64,000 bases of DNA from Sinomonas notoginsengisoli (GTDB lineage Bacteria; Actinomycetota; Actinomycetes; Actinomycetales; Micrococcaceae), in assembly GCF_021554725.1 (NCBI RefSeq), contig NZ_JAIZDP010000001.1, positions 930,001 to 994,000 on the forward strand, written 5' to 3'. This document shows positions 38,311 through 47,770 of the stretch, piece by piece (position 1 is the first letter of the stretch; the number at the start of each line of letters is the position of its first letter). A program made the translations under genes and the position numbers. The notes under the pieces are model-generated. The model was not told where the DNA came from. It saw only the letters and a program-made list of their open reading frames with translations, and did no database searches.

Positions 38311-39396
38311 TCAGCTTTGGGGACGTTGGCCTCGGCCGCCGAGGCCGCGGGAGCCATCGCCATGCTCCTTGAGCGTGGCCCGTAGCTCCTTGGGCAGCGA
38401 GAAGAGGATGTCCTCCTCCGCAGTCACGACCTCCTCGACGGTCCCGTAGCCGTACTCCGCGGCGAGCCTCAGGACGTCCTGCACGAGGACCTCGGGCACT
38501 GAGGCACCCGACGTCAGCCCGATGGTCTCCACGCCTTCGAACCACGACTCGTCGACCTCGTTGGCGAAGTCCACCCGGTGCGCGGCCTTGGCGCCGTACT
38601 CGAGAGCGACTTCCATGAGGCGTACCGAGTTCGAGGAGTTCGCGGAGCCGACCACGATCACGAGGTCTGACTGCGGCGCGATCTTCTTGATCGCGGCCTG
38701 ACGGTTGGAGGTCGCATAGCAGATGTCGTCGCTGGGCGGATCCTGGAGGTTCGGGAAGCGCTCCCGCAGCCGCCGCACGGTTTCCATCGTCTCGTCGACG
38801 GAGAGCGTGGTCTGGGAGAGCCAGATGAGCTTGTCAGGGTCCCGGACCTCAATCCTGTCCGCTTCCTCGGGCGAGTTCACGATCTGGGTGTTCGCCGGGG
38901 CTTCGCCGTATGTGCCCTCGACCTCCTCGTGGCCCACGTGCCCGATGAGAAGGATCTCGTAGTCGTCCTTCGCGAAGCGCACCGCCTCGCGGTGCACCTT
39001 CGTCACGAGCGGGCACGTCGCGTCGATGGTGCGCAGGCCGCGTTCCTCGGCAGAACGGACCACCGCCGGGCTTACGCCGTGCGCCGAGAACACCACGAGG
39101 GCACCCTCGGGCACCTGGTCGGTCTCGTCCACGAAGACGGCCCCACGGTCCTCGAGCGTCTCGACGACGTGGCGGTTGTGGACAATCTGCTTGCGCACGT
39201 ACACCGGGGCGCCATAGTGCTCGAGTGCCTTCTCCACGGCGATGACGGCACGGTCAACCCCGGCGCAGTAACCGCGGGGCGCTGCGAGGAGGACCTTCTT
39301 GGTGCCCGCCACCGGAAGGGTCGCCGCCACATCCGCAGGTGTGCGGCGCAGCCGCGGAACCGTGGGCATGGACAGGGGAACGGAGGTGGAGCTCAT
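38311..39396 (-). CDS. ispH: 4-hydroxy-3-methylbut-2-enyl diphosphate reductase
   Basis: This 361-aa 4Fe-4S enzyme is the last step of the MEP isoprenoid pathway, giving IPP and DMAPP. The three cluster cysteines lie in [26 protein letters not shown] and [11 protein letters not shown]; other family motifs are [21 protein letters not shown] and LTSGASVPE. The N-terminal 30 residues precede the family core. ATG 39396 overlaps the stop of the upstream membrane-protein gene by four bases, yet a TAGCAT box 6 bases before it suggests an extra internal promoter. Confidence 0.96.
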   Translation of the reverse strand: MSSTSVPLSMPTVPRLRRTPADVAATLPVAGTKKVLLAAPRGYCAGVDRAVIAVEKALEHYGAPVYVRKQIVHNRHVVETLEDRGAVFVDETDQVPEGALVVFSAHGVSPAVVRSAEERGLRTIDATCPLVTKVHREAVRFAKDDYEILLIGHVGHEEVEGTYGEAPANTQIVNSPEEADRIEVRDPDKLIWLSQTTLSVDETMETVRRLRERFPNLQDPPSDDICYATSNRQAAIKKIAPQSDLVIVVGSANSSNSVRLMEVALEYGAKAAHRVDFANEVDESWFEGVETIGLTSGASVPEVLVQDVLRLAAEYGYGTVEEVVTAEEDILFSLPKELRATLKEHGDGSRGLGGRGQRPQS

Positions 39397-40238
39397 GCTC
39401 CCATGCTACCGGCGCGTGACGCGCGCCTGCGTCGCGCTCCGAGCGCGATGGAGAGCCCGAGGCACACGGCACCCAGTATCGCCACCGCGGCCACCCAGGG
39501 CATGAAGGCGTCGGCGAAGAGCGGCCCTACGCGGCCAGCGAACACTGAAGCGACCGTTCCGCCGCCGCCTTGGCCGCCGGCAAGCGTGGAGCCGAGGAAC
39601 ACGGCGGCGCCGAGTGCGGCGGCAACCAGCAGGAGCCCGGCACCGAGCCATCCGAAGGCAACGTCGCGGCGTCGCGCGAACAGGAGCCCCAGAACGAAGG
39701 CGAGGACCGCTCCCAGGGTCAGAGGGACCGCCAGGCTGGCCGCGCTCTGCATGACGGTGAGCCACGAACGCTGCTGCGCCGTCCCAACAGGGACCTCAAT
39801 ATCAGGAGCGTCGCCGAGAGACAAGCCGAGGCCGGCCCCCAGTCGCTTGAGGAGGATGCCGGCGAGAGGGCGCAGCTGCAAAGTGAATGCAGAGGTCGAC
39901 GCCGTATCCGGCGAGAAGTTGAGCCTGTGGCTTTCGCGAAGCGTGTCGTCCCAGGCCCCGGGGAAGCCAGGATCGCTCGTGATCCCCCTGACGAGCCCTT
40001 CCGTGAGCCGGGAGGCCTCACCCCGGGCGGCCCCTGGGGTGCCTGATGCGGACACCACGGTCGAGGCCAGCGCGGACCCGAGCGCGGACTGGAACTCGGT
40101 ATCGCTGCGAAGGGGACTCAGCAGGCGCACGAACCCGCCTTCATCCACCACATTGCGTTCGAGCCACAGCGACGGCACCGCGGCTGCCGTGAGAACGACG
40201 GCGAGCAGCACGGAGAGTGCGGAGAGGACGGTGCGCAT
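39393..40238 (-). CDS. Hypothetical membrane protein upstream of ispH
   Basis: This roughly 281-aa protein has an N-terminal membrane segment ([21 protein letters not shown]), an extracytoplasmic domain of about 120 residues, and three more membrane segments in the C-terminal third, ending in an Arg-rich tail. I recognise no domain. The start is uncertain: ATG 40238 has ggggaag just upstream, ATG 40268 would add 10 residues. It overlaps ispH by four bases and is divergent from xseA. Confidence 0.7.
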   Translation of the reverse strand: MRTVLSALSVLLAVVLTAAAVPSLWLERNVVDEGGFVRLLSPLRSDTEFQSALGSALASTVVSASGTPGAARGEASRLTEGLVRGITSDPGFPGAWDDTLRESHRLNFSPDTASTSAFTLQLRPLAGILLKRLGAGLGLSLGDAPDIEVPVGTAQQRSWLTVMQSAASLAVPLTLGAVLAFVLGLLFARRRDVAFGWLGAGLLLVAAALGAAVFLGSTLAGGQGGGGTVASVFAGRVGPLFADAFMPWVAAVAILGAVCLGLSIALGARRRRASRAGSMGA

Positions 40239-40339
40239 GGACTTCCCCAGGATCGACAACCCGTTCATCCTAGCGGCGCGCGCCCCAGGCCCCGCGGAAC
40301 GGCGCACGGGATGTCGGAGCGGCGTGATAGTCCTGAACT

Positions 40340-41710
40340 ATGGTGGCTGAGATGGAAGAGACTCCCCCGCCCCAGCGGGAAGCAGAGCCTGGGGGCGCCG
40401 ACCCACGTGGCGAGGCTACGCTGCCGGCGAGGGCCGCGGACACAACGCCGGACAATCCGTGGCCGCTCCATGTACTTTCCCGAAAGCTCAAGGAACACAT
40501 CGAGCGCTCCCCGCAGGTGTGGATCGAGGGCCAGGTCATTGAGATGAGCCAGAGGGGCCAGACCGCGTACCTCACGTTGCGGGACGTCGATGCCGAGATC
40601 TCCCTTCCGGCCTCGGCATGGGGCACCGTCATGGCGAGGCTGCGCGAACCGGTCCAGCGCGGGTCACGCGTCGTAGCCCTCGTGAAGCCGGAGATGTGGC
40701 TCAAGTCGGGGCGGCTGAACATGGCCGTCCGAGATATGCGCCCGGTGGGCCTCGGCGACCTTCTGGCGCGCATCGAGAACCTCCGTCAGGCGCTCGGTGC
40801 GGAGGGCCTCTTCGCGGAGGAGCACAAGAAGCGGCTGCCGGCCCTCCCGCACCGGATTGGACTCATTACAGGGCGTGACTCCGACGCGAAGAAGGACGTG
40901 CTTCGCAATGCCGCCCTGCGCTGGCCGGCCGTGGCGTTCGAGATCCGTGAGGTCGCCGTGCAGGGTGCCAGCGCCGTGGCCGAGGTGCTCGGTGCCCTCC
41001 GCGAACTCGACGCCCACGCCGAGGTCGACGTCATTGTGATCGCGCGCGGCGGCGGATCCCTCGAAGACCTCCTGCCGTTCAGCAACGAGGCCCTCGTCCG
41101 GGCCGTTGCCGACGCACACACGCCGGTGGTCAGCGCCATCGGCCATGAAGCCGACCGCCCGATCCTCGACGACGTCGCCGACCTCCGGGCCTCGACCCCC
41201 ACAGATGCCGCGAAGCGAATAGTTCCAGACGTGGCCGAAGAGCTGCTGCGGGTGAAGCAGTGCCGCGACAGGATCGACCGGCAGGTCCGTCTGTACGTGG
41301 AGCGCGAGTCGGAGCGGCTCGCCTCGATCCGCAGCCGTCCAGTCCTTGCCTCCCCGGGCACCATGGTCCAAGTCCGACACGACGAGCTCGAGCGGCTGAG
41401 GGTGCGCTCACACTCTGCGGTGAGCGGCGCCGTCGTGCGCGCGGTGGACTCGGTAGCCCACCTGCGTGCCCAGCTCAGATCCCTCTCGCCACAGCAGACG
41501 CTGGACCGGGGATACTCGGTGGTACAGCTCCTCGACGGGCCGGCCGCCGCCGTTGTCCGTGCCCCGGAGGATGCGCCCCCCGGAACCCCGCTACGCGTCC
41601 GGCTCGCGCGTGGAGCCATTGCGGCGCGCAGTGAGGGAAAGCCCCCCGATATCACGCACCGCGCACCGAACCCCGACGCACCGTCCCAGGAAGGACCATC
41701 AGATGCCTGA
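40340..41710 (+). CDS. xseA: Exodeoxyribonuclease VII large subunit
   Basis: This 456-aa subunit degrades single-stranded DNA with XseB. An N-terminal OB fold ([28 protein letters not shown]) is followed by the catalytic domain ([66 protein letters not shown]). ATG 40340 and ATG 40352 are both possible; each has a -10-like box a few bases upstream (GATAGT and TATGGT). The stop overlaps xseB by eight bases. Confidence 0.95.
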   Translation: MVAEMEETPPPQREAEPGGADPRGEATLPARAADTTPDNPWPLHVLSRKLKEHIERSPQVWIEGQVIEMSQRGQTAYLTLRDVDAEISLPASAWGTVMARLREPVQRGSRVVALVKPEMWLKSGRLNMAVRDMRPVGLGDLLARIENLRQALGAEGLFAEEHKKRLPALPHRIGLITGRDSDAKKDVLRNAALRWPAVAFEIREVAVQGASAVAEVLGALRELDAHAEVDVIVIARGGGSLEDLLPFSNEALVRAVADAHTPVVSAIGHEADRPILDDVADLRASTPTDAAKRIVPDVAEELLRVKQCRDRIDRQVRLYVERESERLASIRSRPVLASPGTMVQVRHDELERLRVRSHSAVSGAVVRAVDSVAHLRAQLRSLSPQQTLDRGYSVVQLLDGPAAAVVRAPEDAPPGTPLRVRLARGAIAARSEGKPPDITHRAPNPDAPSQEGPSDA

Positions 41711-41945
41711 GAACACACAGGAGACGTTCGAGGACCTCAGCTACGAAGATGCCCGCGAACAGCTCGTGGCTGTCGTCTCGCGGCTCGAGGCCGGCGGGGT
41801 GAGCCTTGAGGAGTCGCTCGCTCTCTGGGAGCGGGGCGAAGCACTCGCCGCCCGCTGCGAGGAGTGGCTCGAAGGCGCACGACGTCGGCTGGACGCCGCC
41901 CGGGGCGAGGGGACCACGGGCGCGGGTGGCACCCCGGCAAACTAG
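41703..41945 (+). CDS. xseB: Exodeoxyribonuclease VII small subunit
   Basis: This 80-aa subunit shows the family core [20 protein letters not shown] followed by [22 protein letters not shown], two helices that wrap around the XseA C-terminus. It overlaps the end of xseA by eight bases, so the two are translationally coupled. The tail is Gly/Ala/Thr-rich. Convergent with ppk2, 11 bases between stops. Confidence 0.94.
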   Translation: MPENTQETFEDLSYEDAREQLVAVVSRLEAGGVSLEESLALWERGEALAARCEEWLEGARRRLDAARGEGTTGAGGTPAN

Positions 41946-41956
41946 CCCGCGGCGGC

Positions 41957-42820
41957 TCAGCTCTCGGCGAGGAGCTTCTTCTGCTCGTCGATGTCGAAAG
42001 ACGGCCCAGGCCACTGCGGGTCCATGCGCTCGAGCGCAGCGACGATGAGCTCCTGGACGACGAGGCGCGCGTACCACTTGTTGTCGGCGGGCACAACGTA
42101 CCACGGCGCGTAGGGGGCGCTCGTACGCTCGATCGCGATCTGGTACGCCTCCATGTAGGCATCCCAGAGCCGACGCTCGGCGAGGTCGCTCGGGTTGTAC
42201 TTCCAGTACTTGGTCGGGTCATCGAGCCGGGCAGCGAGCCGCTTGCCCTGCTCCTCCTTGCTGATGTGGAGCATGACCTTGATGATCTCGGTCCCCGAGG
42301 CGTGGAGGTGCGCCTCGAAATCCTGGATCGCCGAGTATCGGCGTTCCAGCTCGGGCGGATCGGCCCAGCCGTGCACCCGATGGATCAGCACGTCCTCGTA
42401 GTACGAGCGGTCGAAGCAGCCCAGCATCCCGGGTTGGGGCAGCTGCTTCTCGACTCGCCAGAGGAAATCGTGCTGCTTCTCCTCGTCCGTGGGCGTCTTG
42501 AAGGCGGCGAGCTGGACGCCTTGGACGTCCACTGCCCCCACGACATGGCTGATCATGCCTCCCTTGCCCGCAGTGTCCATGGCCTGCAGGATCAGCAGGA
42601 GCGACCGTGTCCCGCCGCCCTTGCCCTCGGCATACAGGCGTTCCTGGAGGTCGGCCAAGTGGGCATCACGCGGAGCGAGGACTGCCTCGCCATCAGCCTT
42701 GCCTCCCGAGAAGCCAGTCGTGGACGCAGCGTCGACGTCTGTGAGCCTGAAGTCCGGGCCCACCACAAGGAAGTCCTCGGGCGCGTCGATGAAGCCGTGG
42801 CCTGCCTTGCGCTTGCCCAT
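41957..42820 (-). CDS. ppk2: Polyphosphate kinase 2 family protein
   Basis: This 287-aa P-loop kinase transfers phosphate between polyphosphate and nucleotides. Walker A is QAMDTAGKGG (about residues 79-88) and Walker B FDRSYYEDVLIHRVHG; the lid region contains ISKEEQGKRLAARLDDPTKYW. The sequence is of the PPK2 type that converts (d)NMP/NDP with polyphosphate. Which nucleotide is preferred cannot be read from it. It lies 39 bases downstream of the aminotransferase gene on the same strand and may share its transcript. Confidence 0.9.
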   Translation of the reverse strand: MGKRKAGHGFIDAPEDFLVVGPDFRLTDVDAASTTGFSGGKADGEAVLAPRDAHLADLQERLYAEGKGGGTRSLLLILQAMDTAGKGGMISHVVGAVDVQGVQLAAFKTPTDEEKQHDFLWRVEKQLPQPGMLGCFDRSYYEDVLIHRVHGWADPPELERRYSAIQDFEAHLHASGTEIIKVMLHISKEEQGKRLAARLDDPTKYWKYNPSDLAERRLWDAYMEAYQIAIERTSAPYAPWYVVPADNKWYARLVVQELIVAALERMDPQWPGPSFDIDEQKKLLAES

Positions 42821-42859
42821 GCTGCCCCCTGCCCTCGGCGGCCGGGCCCGACTGCCCGG

Positions 42860-44080
42860 TCAGTTCCCCTTGTACCTGCTCAGGAAGTCTGCCATACGGG
42901 TGATTGCCTCCTCGATGTCCGCCACGGCCGGAAGGGTCACCATCCGGAAGTGGTCCGGCGCAATCCAGTTGAAGGCGCGCCCATGGGAAAGGAGGATCTT
43001 CTGCTCGCGGAGCAGGTCGAGGACAAACTTCTCGTCGTCGCGGATCCGATACACCTCGGGATCCAGCCGGGGGAACAGGTACAGGGCGCCCTTGGCCTGC
43101 TTCGTCGAGACCCCGGGGATCGCGTTGAGCATCTCGTACGCCTTGTTGCGCTGCTCGAGCAGCCGGCCGCCGGGCAGGATGAGGTCGTTGATGCTCTGGT
43201 AGCCGCCGAGCGCCGTCTGGATTGCGTGCTGCGCGGGCACGTTGGCACAGAGCCGCATGTTGGCCAGGAGGTTGATCCCCTCGAGGTAGTCCGCCGCGTC
43301 CTTCTTCGGGCCGGAGATGGCCATCCAACCAGCACGGTAACCGCACACGCGGTACGCCTTCGACAGGCCGGAGAAGGTCAGGCATAGGACCTCCTCGTCG
43401 GTGAAGGCTGCCATGTTCGTGTGCGTGGCGTCCTCATAGAGGATCTTCTCGTAGATCTCGTCGGCGAAGATGATGAGCCCGTGCTTCTCGGCGAGTTCCA
43501 CGATCCGACGCAGCGTCGAGTCGGAGTACACCGCGCCGGTCGGGTTGTTCGGGTTGATGACCACGATCCCCTTGGTGCGCGAGGTGATCTTGGACTCGAG
43601 GTCCTCGAGGTCCGGCTCCCAGTCGAGGTCCTCGTCGCACAGGTAGTGCACCGCGCGGCCGCCCGCGAGGGACACGGACGCTGTCCACAGGGGATAGTCG
43701 GGGGTCGGCACGAGGATCTCGTCCCCCTGTTCGAGGAGGGCCATGAGGGACATCGTGATGAGCTCGGAGACGCCGTTGCCGAGGTAGATGTCATCGACGT
43801 GGATGTTCTGGATGCCCCGGGTCTGGTAGTACTGCGAGACCGCCGTGCGCGCGGAGAAGATCCCCCGCGAGTCGCTGTACCCCTGCGCGTGCGGCAGGTG
43901 CCGGATCATGTCGACCAGGATCGCGTCCGGCGCCTCGAAGCCGAACGGGGCGGGGTTGCCGATGTTGAGCTTGAGGATCCGGTGGCCCTCGGCCTCCATC
44001 TGCTGGGCAGCTTCCAGAATCGGGCCCCGAATGTCGTAGAGGACGTTGTGGAGCTTGGAAGACTGCGCGAATTGGGCCAT
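42860..44080 (-). CDS. alaA: PLP-dependent aminotransferase, AlaA type
   Basis: This 406-aa class I aminotransferase resembles AlaA (alanine/glutamate-pyruvate) and related aspartate aminotransferases. The PLP lysine is in TFSGLSKAYRVCGYRAGW, preceded by NPNNPTGAVY and FADEIYEKILY. The N-terminus starts MAQFAQSSKLHNVLYDIRGP, typical of AlaA. CATTCT lies 7 bases before ATG 44080. A long hairpin just upstream (44092-44139) ends the neighbouring opu operon. Confidence 0.9.
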   Translation of the reverse strand: MAQFAQSSKLHNVLYDIRGPILEAAQQMEAEGHRILKLNIGNPAPFGFEAPDAILVDMIRHLPHAQGYSDSRGIFSARTAVSQYYQTRGIQNIHVDDIYLGNGVSELITMSLMALLEQGDEILVPTPDYPLWTASVSLAGGRAVHYLCDEDLDWEPDLEDLESKITSRTKGIVVINPNNPTGAVYSDSTLRRIVELAEKHGLIIFADEIYEKILYEDATHTNMAAFTDEEVLCLTFSGLSKAYRVCGYRAGWMAISGPKKDAADYLEGINLLANMRLCANVPAQHAIQTALGGYQSINDLILPGGRLLEQRNKAYEMLNAIPGVSTKQAKGALYLFPRLDPEVYRIRDDEKFVLDLLREQKILLSHGRAFNWIAPDHFRMVTLPAVADIEEAITRMADFLSRYKGN

Positions 44081-44091
44081 TCTCCAAGAAT

Positions 44092-44139
44092 GCCACAGGG
44101 TGTGGCGGCATCCGTGCGGTGCCGCTCACACCCTGTGGC
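44092..44139 (-). terminator. Long hairpin terminating the opu operon
   Basis: Outer stem GCCACAGGGTGTG (44092-44104) pairs perfectly with 44127-44139, and an inner CGGCA/TGCCG stem extends it. It lies 24 bases beyond the stop of the binding-protein gene at 44164. Confidence 0.8.
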
Positions 44140-44163
44140 CCTTCCCGTCTGGGACCAGTCAGG

Positions 44164-45126
44164 TCAGGACGCGAGGCCCTTCTCCTTGAGCCAGGCCTTC
44201 GCGGCGTCCGCGGGCGACTGCTTCTGCGTCCCGCTCACCGACCGGTTGAGGTTCACGAGGTCCTCGGTCGTGAGCTGCTTGGACACCGCGTTCAGGGCAG
44301 ACTTCGCCTTGTCCGAGACGGTGTCCGTGCGGACGAGCGGGACGACCTGCTGGGCGATGAAGTTGTTCTTCGGATCATCCAGGACTACGAGGTCGTTGTC
44401 AGCGATCGACGGCGTGGTCGTGTAGATGTCCGCCACCTGCACGTCATTCGAGAGCAGGGCCTTGAGCGTCACCGGACCCCCGCCGTCGCTCATCGGCTGG
44501 AACTGCTTGGGGACGCAGTTGTACTTGTCCTTGAGCCCCGGCAGACCGTAGGCGCGCTTCTCGAACGTGGCCGGCGCACCGATCACGAGATCCTTGCAGA
44601 CCTTGGCCATGTCCTCGAGGCTCTTGAGGCTGTACCTCGCCGCGCTGGCCTTCGTGACCACCATGGCGTCCTTATCCTCGGCCTTGGCCGGGTCTAGGAT
44701 CGCGAGGCCCTTCGCGAGCTTGCCGGGCAGTGCGCTCGCGATGTCCGATGCCGAGACCTGAGTGGCAGAGGTGTCGACGTACAGCAGGAGATTGCCCGTG
44801 TAGTCGGGGACCACGTCGACCGAACCGTCCTGAACCGCCTTGTAGTAGACCTCGCGCGCGCCGATATTCGGCTTGGTCGTGGCTTGGACGCCCGCGGCGT
44901 TGAGTGCTCCCGCATAGAGCTCGGCGACGATCTGGCTCTCGGTGAAGTCCGCTGAACCGATGACGAGGGCCTTGCCGGAACCTCCGGCTCCGCCGGAGCT
45001 CGCGGCGCTGCCGGTGCTGAGCGGATTCGACGAACCGCCGCAGGCGCTCAGCGCAAGGCTCAGGCCGAGCCCCGCTGCGGCGGCGGTCAGCGCCCTGCGG
45101 CGGGTGACGGGGTGATCCTGGATCAT
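44164..45126 (-). CDS. Osmoprotectant (glycine betaine/choline-type) ABC transporter binding lipoprotein
   Basis: This 320-aa OpuAC/OpuBC-family binding protein has a Tat-like RRR stretch (VTRRRALTAAAAG), a lipobox LSACGG (Cys at about residue 29) and a Ser/Gly linker. Core features are IGSADFTESQIVAELYAGAL, PDYTGNLLLY and PVTLKALLSNDVQVADIYTT. Binds quaternary ammonium compounds for import in osmotic stress. ATG 45126 overlaps the upstream permease stop by four bases. It is the last gene of the operon, unlike many ABC operons where the binding protein comes first. Confidence 0.92.
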   Translation of the reverse strand: MIQDHPVTRRRALTAAAAGLGLSLALSACGGSSNPLSTGSAASSGGAGGSGKALVIGSADFTESQIVAELYAGALNAAGVQATTKPNIGAREVYYKAVQDGSVDVVPDYTGNLLLYVDTSATQVSASDIASALPGKLAKGLAILDPAKAEDKDAMVVTKASAARYSLKSLEDMAKVCKDLVIGAPATFEKRAYGLPGLKDKYNCVPKQFQPMSDGGGPVTLKALLSNDVQVADIYTTTPSIADNDLVVLDDPKNNFIAQQVVPLVRTDTVSDKAKSALNAVSKQLTTEDLVNLNRSVSGTQKQSPADAAKAWLKEKGLAS

Positions 45127-45833
45127 GGAATTCCTTCCTGTACGACGGCTACCTCGGGGGCCAGCGGCTCCCGGGCAGAGGACGAGCGGGGACCCAGGGC
45201 GCGCCGGAACGCGCCGAGGACGAGGTCGGTGACGACGGCGAGCGCGGCCACGAGCACAGAGCCCCCGAGCATCTGGGGGTAGTCGGAGAGGGCGAGGCCG
45301 TCGAAAATGTACCGGCCGAGCCCTCCGAGGTTGGTGTAGGCGACCACGGTGGCGGTCGCGATGACCTGCAGGACCGCCGCGCGGAGCCCGCCGAAGATCA
45401 CGGGAACGGCGTTGGGGAGCTCGACGCCGAGGAGCACCTGGTCTTCCCTCATGCCCTGGGCGCGCGCGGCGTCGACCACCGAAGGGTCCACCGCGGCGAT
45501 CCCAGAATAGGTGCCGGCGAGGAGCGGCGGGATGGTCAGGATCACAAGCGCCAAGATGGGCGGCATGAGACCAATGCCGGCCAGGAGCACGAAGAGGACG
45601 AGGAGCCCGAGCGTGGGGATCGCGCGCAGGGCTCCGGCGGCGGCTACGACCACGACGCGGCCGCGGCCAGTATGCCCGACGTACGCCCCGATGGGCAGGG
45701 CGATGGCCGCGGCGATGGCCACGGTGAGGACGGCGTAGAAGGCGTGCTCCCCGAGCCGTGCGGGGATGCCTGAGTACCCGCTCCAGTTGGCGGGGTCGGT
45801 GAGCCATGCCCACGTCTGCTCGAGGAGGCTCAT
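45123..45833 (-). CDS. Osmoprotectant ABC transporter permease
   Basis: This 236-aa OpuBD/OpuCD-type permease has about five to six membrane segments. The family loop is AARAQGMREDQVLLGVELPNAVPVI, preceded by PPLLAGTYSGIAAVDPSVVD. Starts at ATG 45833, overlapping the other permease (ATGA) and ending over the binding-protein start, so the operon is tightly coupled. It likely pairs with the permease encoded just upstream. Confidence 0.93.
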   Translation of the reverse strand: MSLLEQTWAWLTDPANWSGYSGIPARLGEHAFYAVLTVAIAAAIALPIGAYVGHTGRGRVVVVAAAGALRAIPTLGLLVLFVLLAGIGLMPPILALVILTIPPLLAGTYSGIAAVDPSVVDAARAQGMREDQVLLGVELPNAVPVIFGGLRAAVLQVIATATVVAYTNLGGLGRYIFDGLALSDYPQMLGGSVLVAALAVVTDLVLGAFRRALGPRSSSAREPLAPEVAVVQEGIP

Positions 45834-46498
45834 CTTCGGGCCGCCTTCCGCTGCCCGGGGCCACCGACGAGCCGGGCCCACGGCGCCAGGACGCGCCCCG
45901 TGAGCACGAGCGCGAAGTCCATGAGCAAGGCAAGGACCAGGATGCCCACGAGACCGACGACGATTTCGGTGATGAAGTCCCGTTGGAGCCCTTCGGTGAA
46001 GAGGATCCCCAGATTGGGCATCCCCACGAGAGCCGCGACGCTCACGAGGGAGATATTGCTCACCGATACCGCGCGCAGGCCCGCGATGAGCACCGGCAGC
46101 GAGAGCGGAAGGTCCACGAGGAAGTAGCGCGTCGCCGCGGTATGCCCAAGCGCCTGCGCGGCCAGGCTCAGTTCGGCGTCCACTGAGTCGAGTGCGTCGA
46201 GGGAGGACCTCACCAGCAGCGCCACGGCGTACACAGTGAGGGCCACGATCACGTTGACCGGGTCGAGGATGCGGGTGCCGAGGACCACGGGCAGGATGAT
46301 GAACAGCGCGAGCGAGGGAACGGTGTACAGGACCGAGCTGAGGCTCAGGAGCACGGCGCGCAAGCCGTGCCGGTGCCGCACCGCCTGCGCGAGCGGGAGG
46401 CTGATGGCCAGGCCGAGCAGGAGCGGGACGAGCGCGAGGACGAGGTGCTGGCCGGTGAGGGCCAGGATGCGTCCGACGTTCGCCACCGCCCACTCCAT
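45830..46498 (-). CDS. Osmoprotectant ABC transporter permease
   Basis: This 222-aa permease is the OpuBB/OpuCB-type partner. The loop AAQALGHTAATRYFLVDLPLSLPVLIAG matches the ATPase-contacting region, and SNISLVSVAALVGMPNLG follows. ATG 46498 overlaps the last base of the ATPase stop (TGATG). Long in-frame extension upstream is antisense-like and belongs to the ATPase gene region. Confidence 0.92.
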   Translation of the reverse strand: MEWAVANVGRILALTGQHLVLALVPLLLGLAISLPLAQAVRHRHGLRAVLLSLSSVLYTVPSLALFIILPVVLGTRILDPVNVIVALTVYAVALLVRSSLDALDSVDAELSLAAQALGHTAATRYFLVDLPLSLPVLIAGLRAVSVSNISLVSVAALVGMPNLGILFTEGLQRDFITEIVVGLVGILVLALLMDFALVLTGRVLAPWARLVGGPGQRKAARR

Positions 46499-47613
46499 CA
46501 GCGCTCGTCCCCTGTCCCCGTCCCGGCCGTGGCGATGGCGGCGCGCTCGCGCTGCGCCGCGGCGCGACGCGCGTCCGCCTGGGCGATGACCTCGGTCGCA
46601 CCGACCGTGCCGAGGAGGCGCCCGGCGTCGTCCACTACCACGCCCCGCCCGGACGGTGAGGACAGTGCCGCGTCGAGCGCGGACCGCAGGGTGCCGCCGG
46701 ATCGGTGGAGCGATCCCCCACTCATGAGCGTGCCGGGGAACGCCGCTCCGGCCCACCCGGCGGGGCGGCTGGCCTCGTCGACGGCGATGAGCCACTCCTC
46801 GGGCCGGGCGGCGGCAACGTCTGCGACGGGAACCGTGGCGGCGGGGGAAACTGGGAGCCCTTCGTCGTCGTAGAACCCGAGGTGCCGGAAGCCGCGGTCG
46901 CGGCCCACGAACTCCGAGACGAACTCGTCCACAGGGGCCCGCAGGAGTTCCTCTGGACCGGCGACCTGAGCGAGTCTCCCGCCGACCGCGAACACGGCGA
47001 TCCGGTCCCCGAGCAGCACGGCCTCGTCGATGTCATGCGTGACGAAGATGATCGTCTTTCCGAGCTCTCGCTGCAGGCGCAGCAGCTCCTGCTGGAGCTC
47101 GTGCCGCACCACTGGGTCCACCGCACTGAACGGCTCATCCATGAGCAGCACAGGCGGGTCTGCCGCGAGGGCCCGCGCGACCCCGACGCGCTGCTGCTGG
47201 CCCCCCGAGAGCTGCGCCGGGTACCTGCCACCGAGGTTCTCGGGAAGGCCGACGACGCCGAGCAGCTCCCGGGCTCGTTCACGGGCAGACGCCCGAGAGG
47301 CACCGTTCAGCCGGGGCACAGTGGCGATGTTGTCCACGACCGTGCGGTGCGGCATGAGGCCGGCCGACTGCATGACGTAACCCATCGAGCGGCGCAGGAG
47401 CGGCGCGGGCTGGGCGACGACGTCGCGTCCCTCGACGGTAATGGTCCCCGAGCTCGGCTCGACCATGCGGTTGACCATCCGCAGGGACGTGGTCTTACCG
47501 CATCCCGACGGACCGACGAAGACGGTGATCTGTCCGCGGGGCACGCTCAGGCTGAGTCGGTCCACAGCGGTGAGGCCACCGTAGACCTTGCTCACCTGCA
47601 GGAACTCGATCAT
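46498..47613 (-). CDS. Osmoprotectant ABC transporter ATPase with C-terminal CBS-like region
   Basis: This 371-aa OpuCA/ProV-type ATPase has Walker A GPSGCGKTT (about residues 33-41), signature [10 protein letters not shown] and Walker B LLMDEPFSAVDP. The C-terminal 115 residues contain a CBS-like stretch (RGVVVDDAGRLLGTVGATEVI), the ionic-strength-sensing module of related transporters, apparently in a shortened form. ATG 47613 (MIEFLQVSKVYGG) is chosen; GTG at 47631 and 47625 are alternatives. First gene of the four-gene opu operon; a TAGGCT box at 47691-47686 may be its promoter. Confidence 0.92.
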   Translation of the reverse strand: MIEFLQVSKVYGGLTAVDRLSLSVPRGQITVFVGPSGCGKTTSLRMVNRMVEPSSGTITVEGRDVVAQPAPLLRRSMGYVMQSAGLMPHRTVVDNIATVPRLNGASRASARERARELLGVVGLPENLGGRYPAQLSGGQQQRVGVARALAADPPVLLMDEPFSAVDPVVRHELQQELLRLQRELGKTIIFVTHDIDEAVLLGDRIAVFAVGGRLAQVAGPEELLRAPVDEFVSEFVGRDRGFRHLGFYDDEGLPVSPAATVPVADVAAARPEEWLIAVDEASRPAGWAGAAFPGTLMSGGSLHRSGGTLRSALDAALSSPSGRGVVVDDAGRLLGTVGATEVIAQADARRAAAQRERAAIATAGTGTGDER

Positions 47614-47770
47614 CGGATCGGACACGTGCACCTCGGCGGTCGGGGATCAGTCTGTCTGGGCATTCTGTCTCGGTGTGCTGCTGCGAGCCTACCAGCGCAT
47701 TTTCCGCCCTCGCGTGGCCTTTGGCGGCGTGCTGCACAGCTTCCGGCGGCGGGCGGGCACGCATCGTCGC

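Noticed and set aside
41466-41702. Longer XseB with a 79-residue N-terminal extension
   Set aside because: The extension overlaps xseA in another frame, and the remaining 80 residues match full-length XseB.
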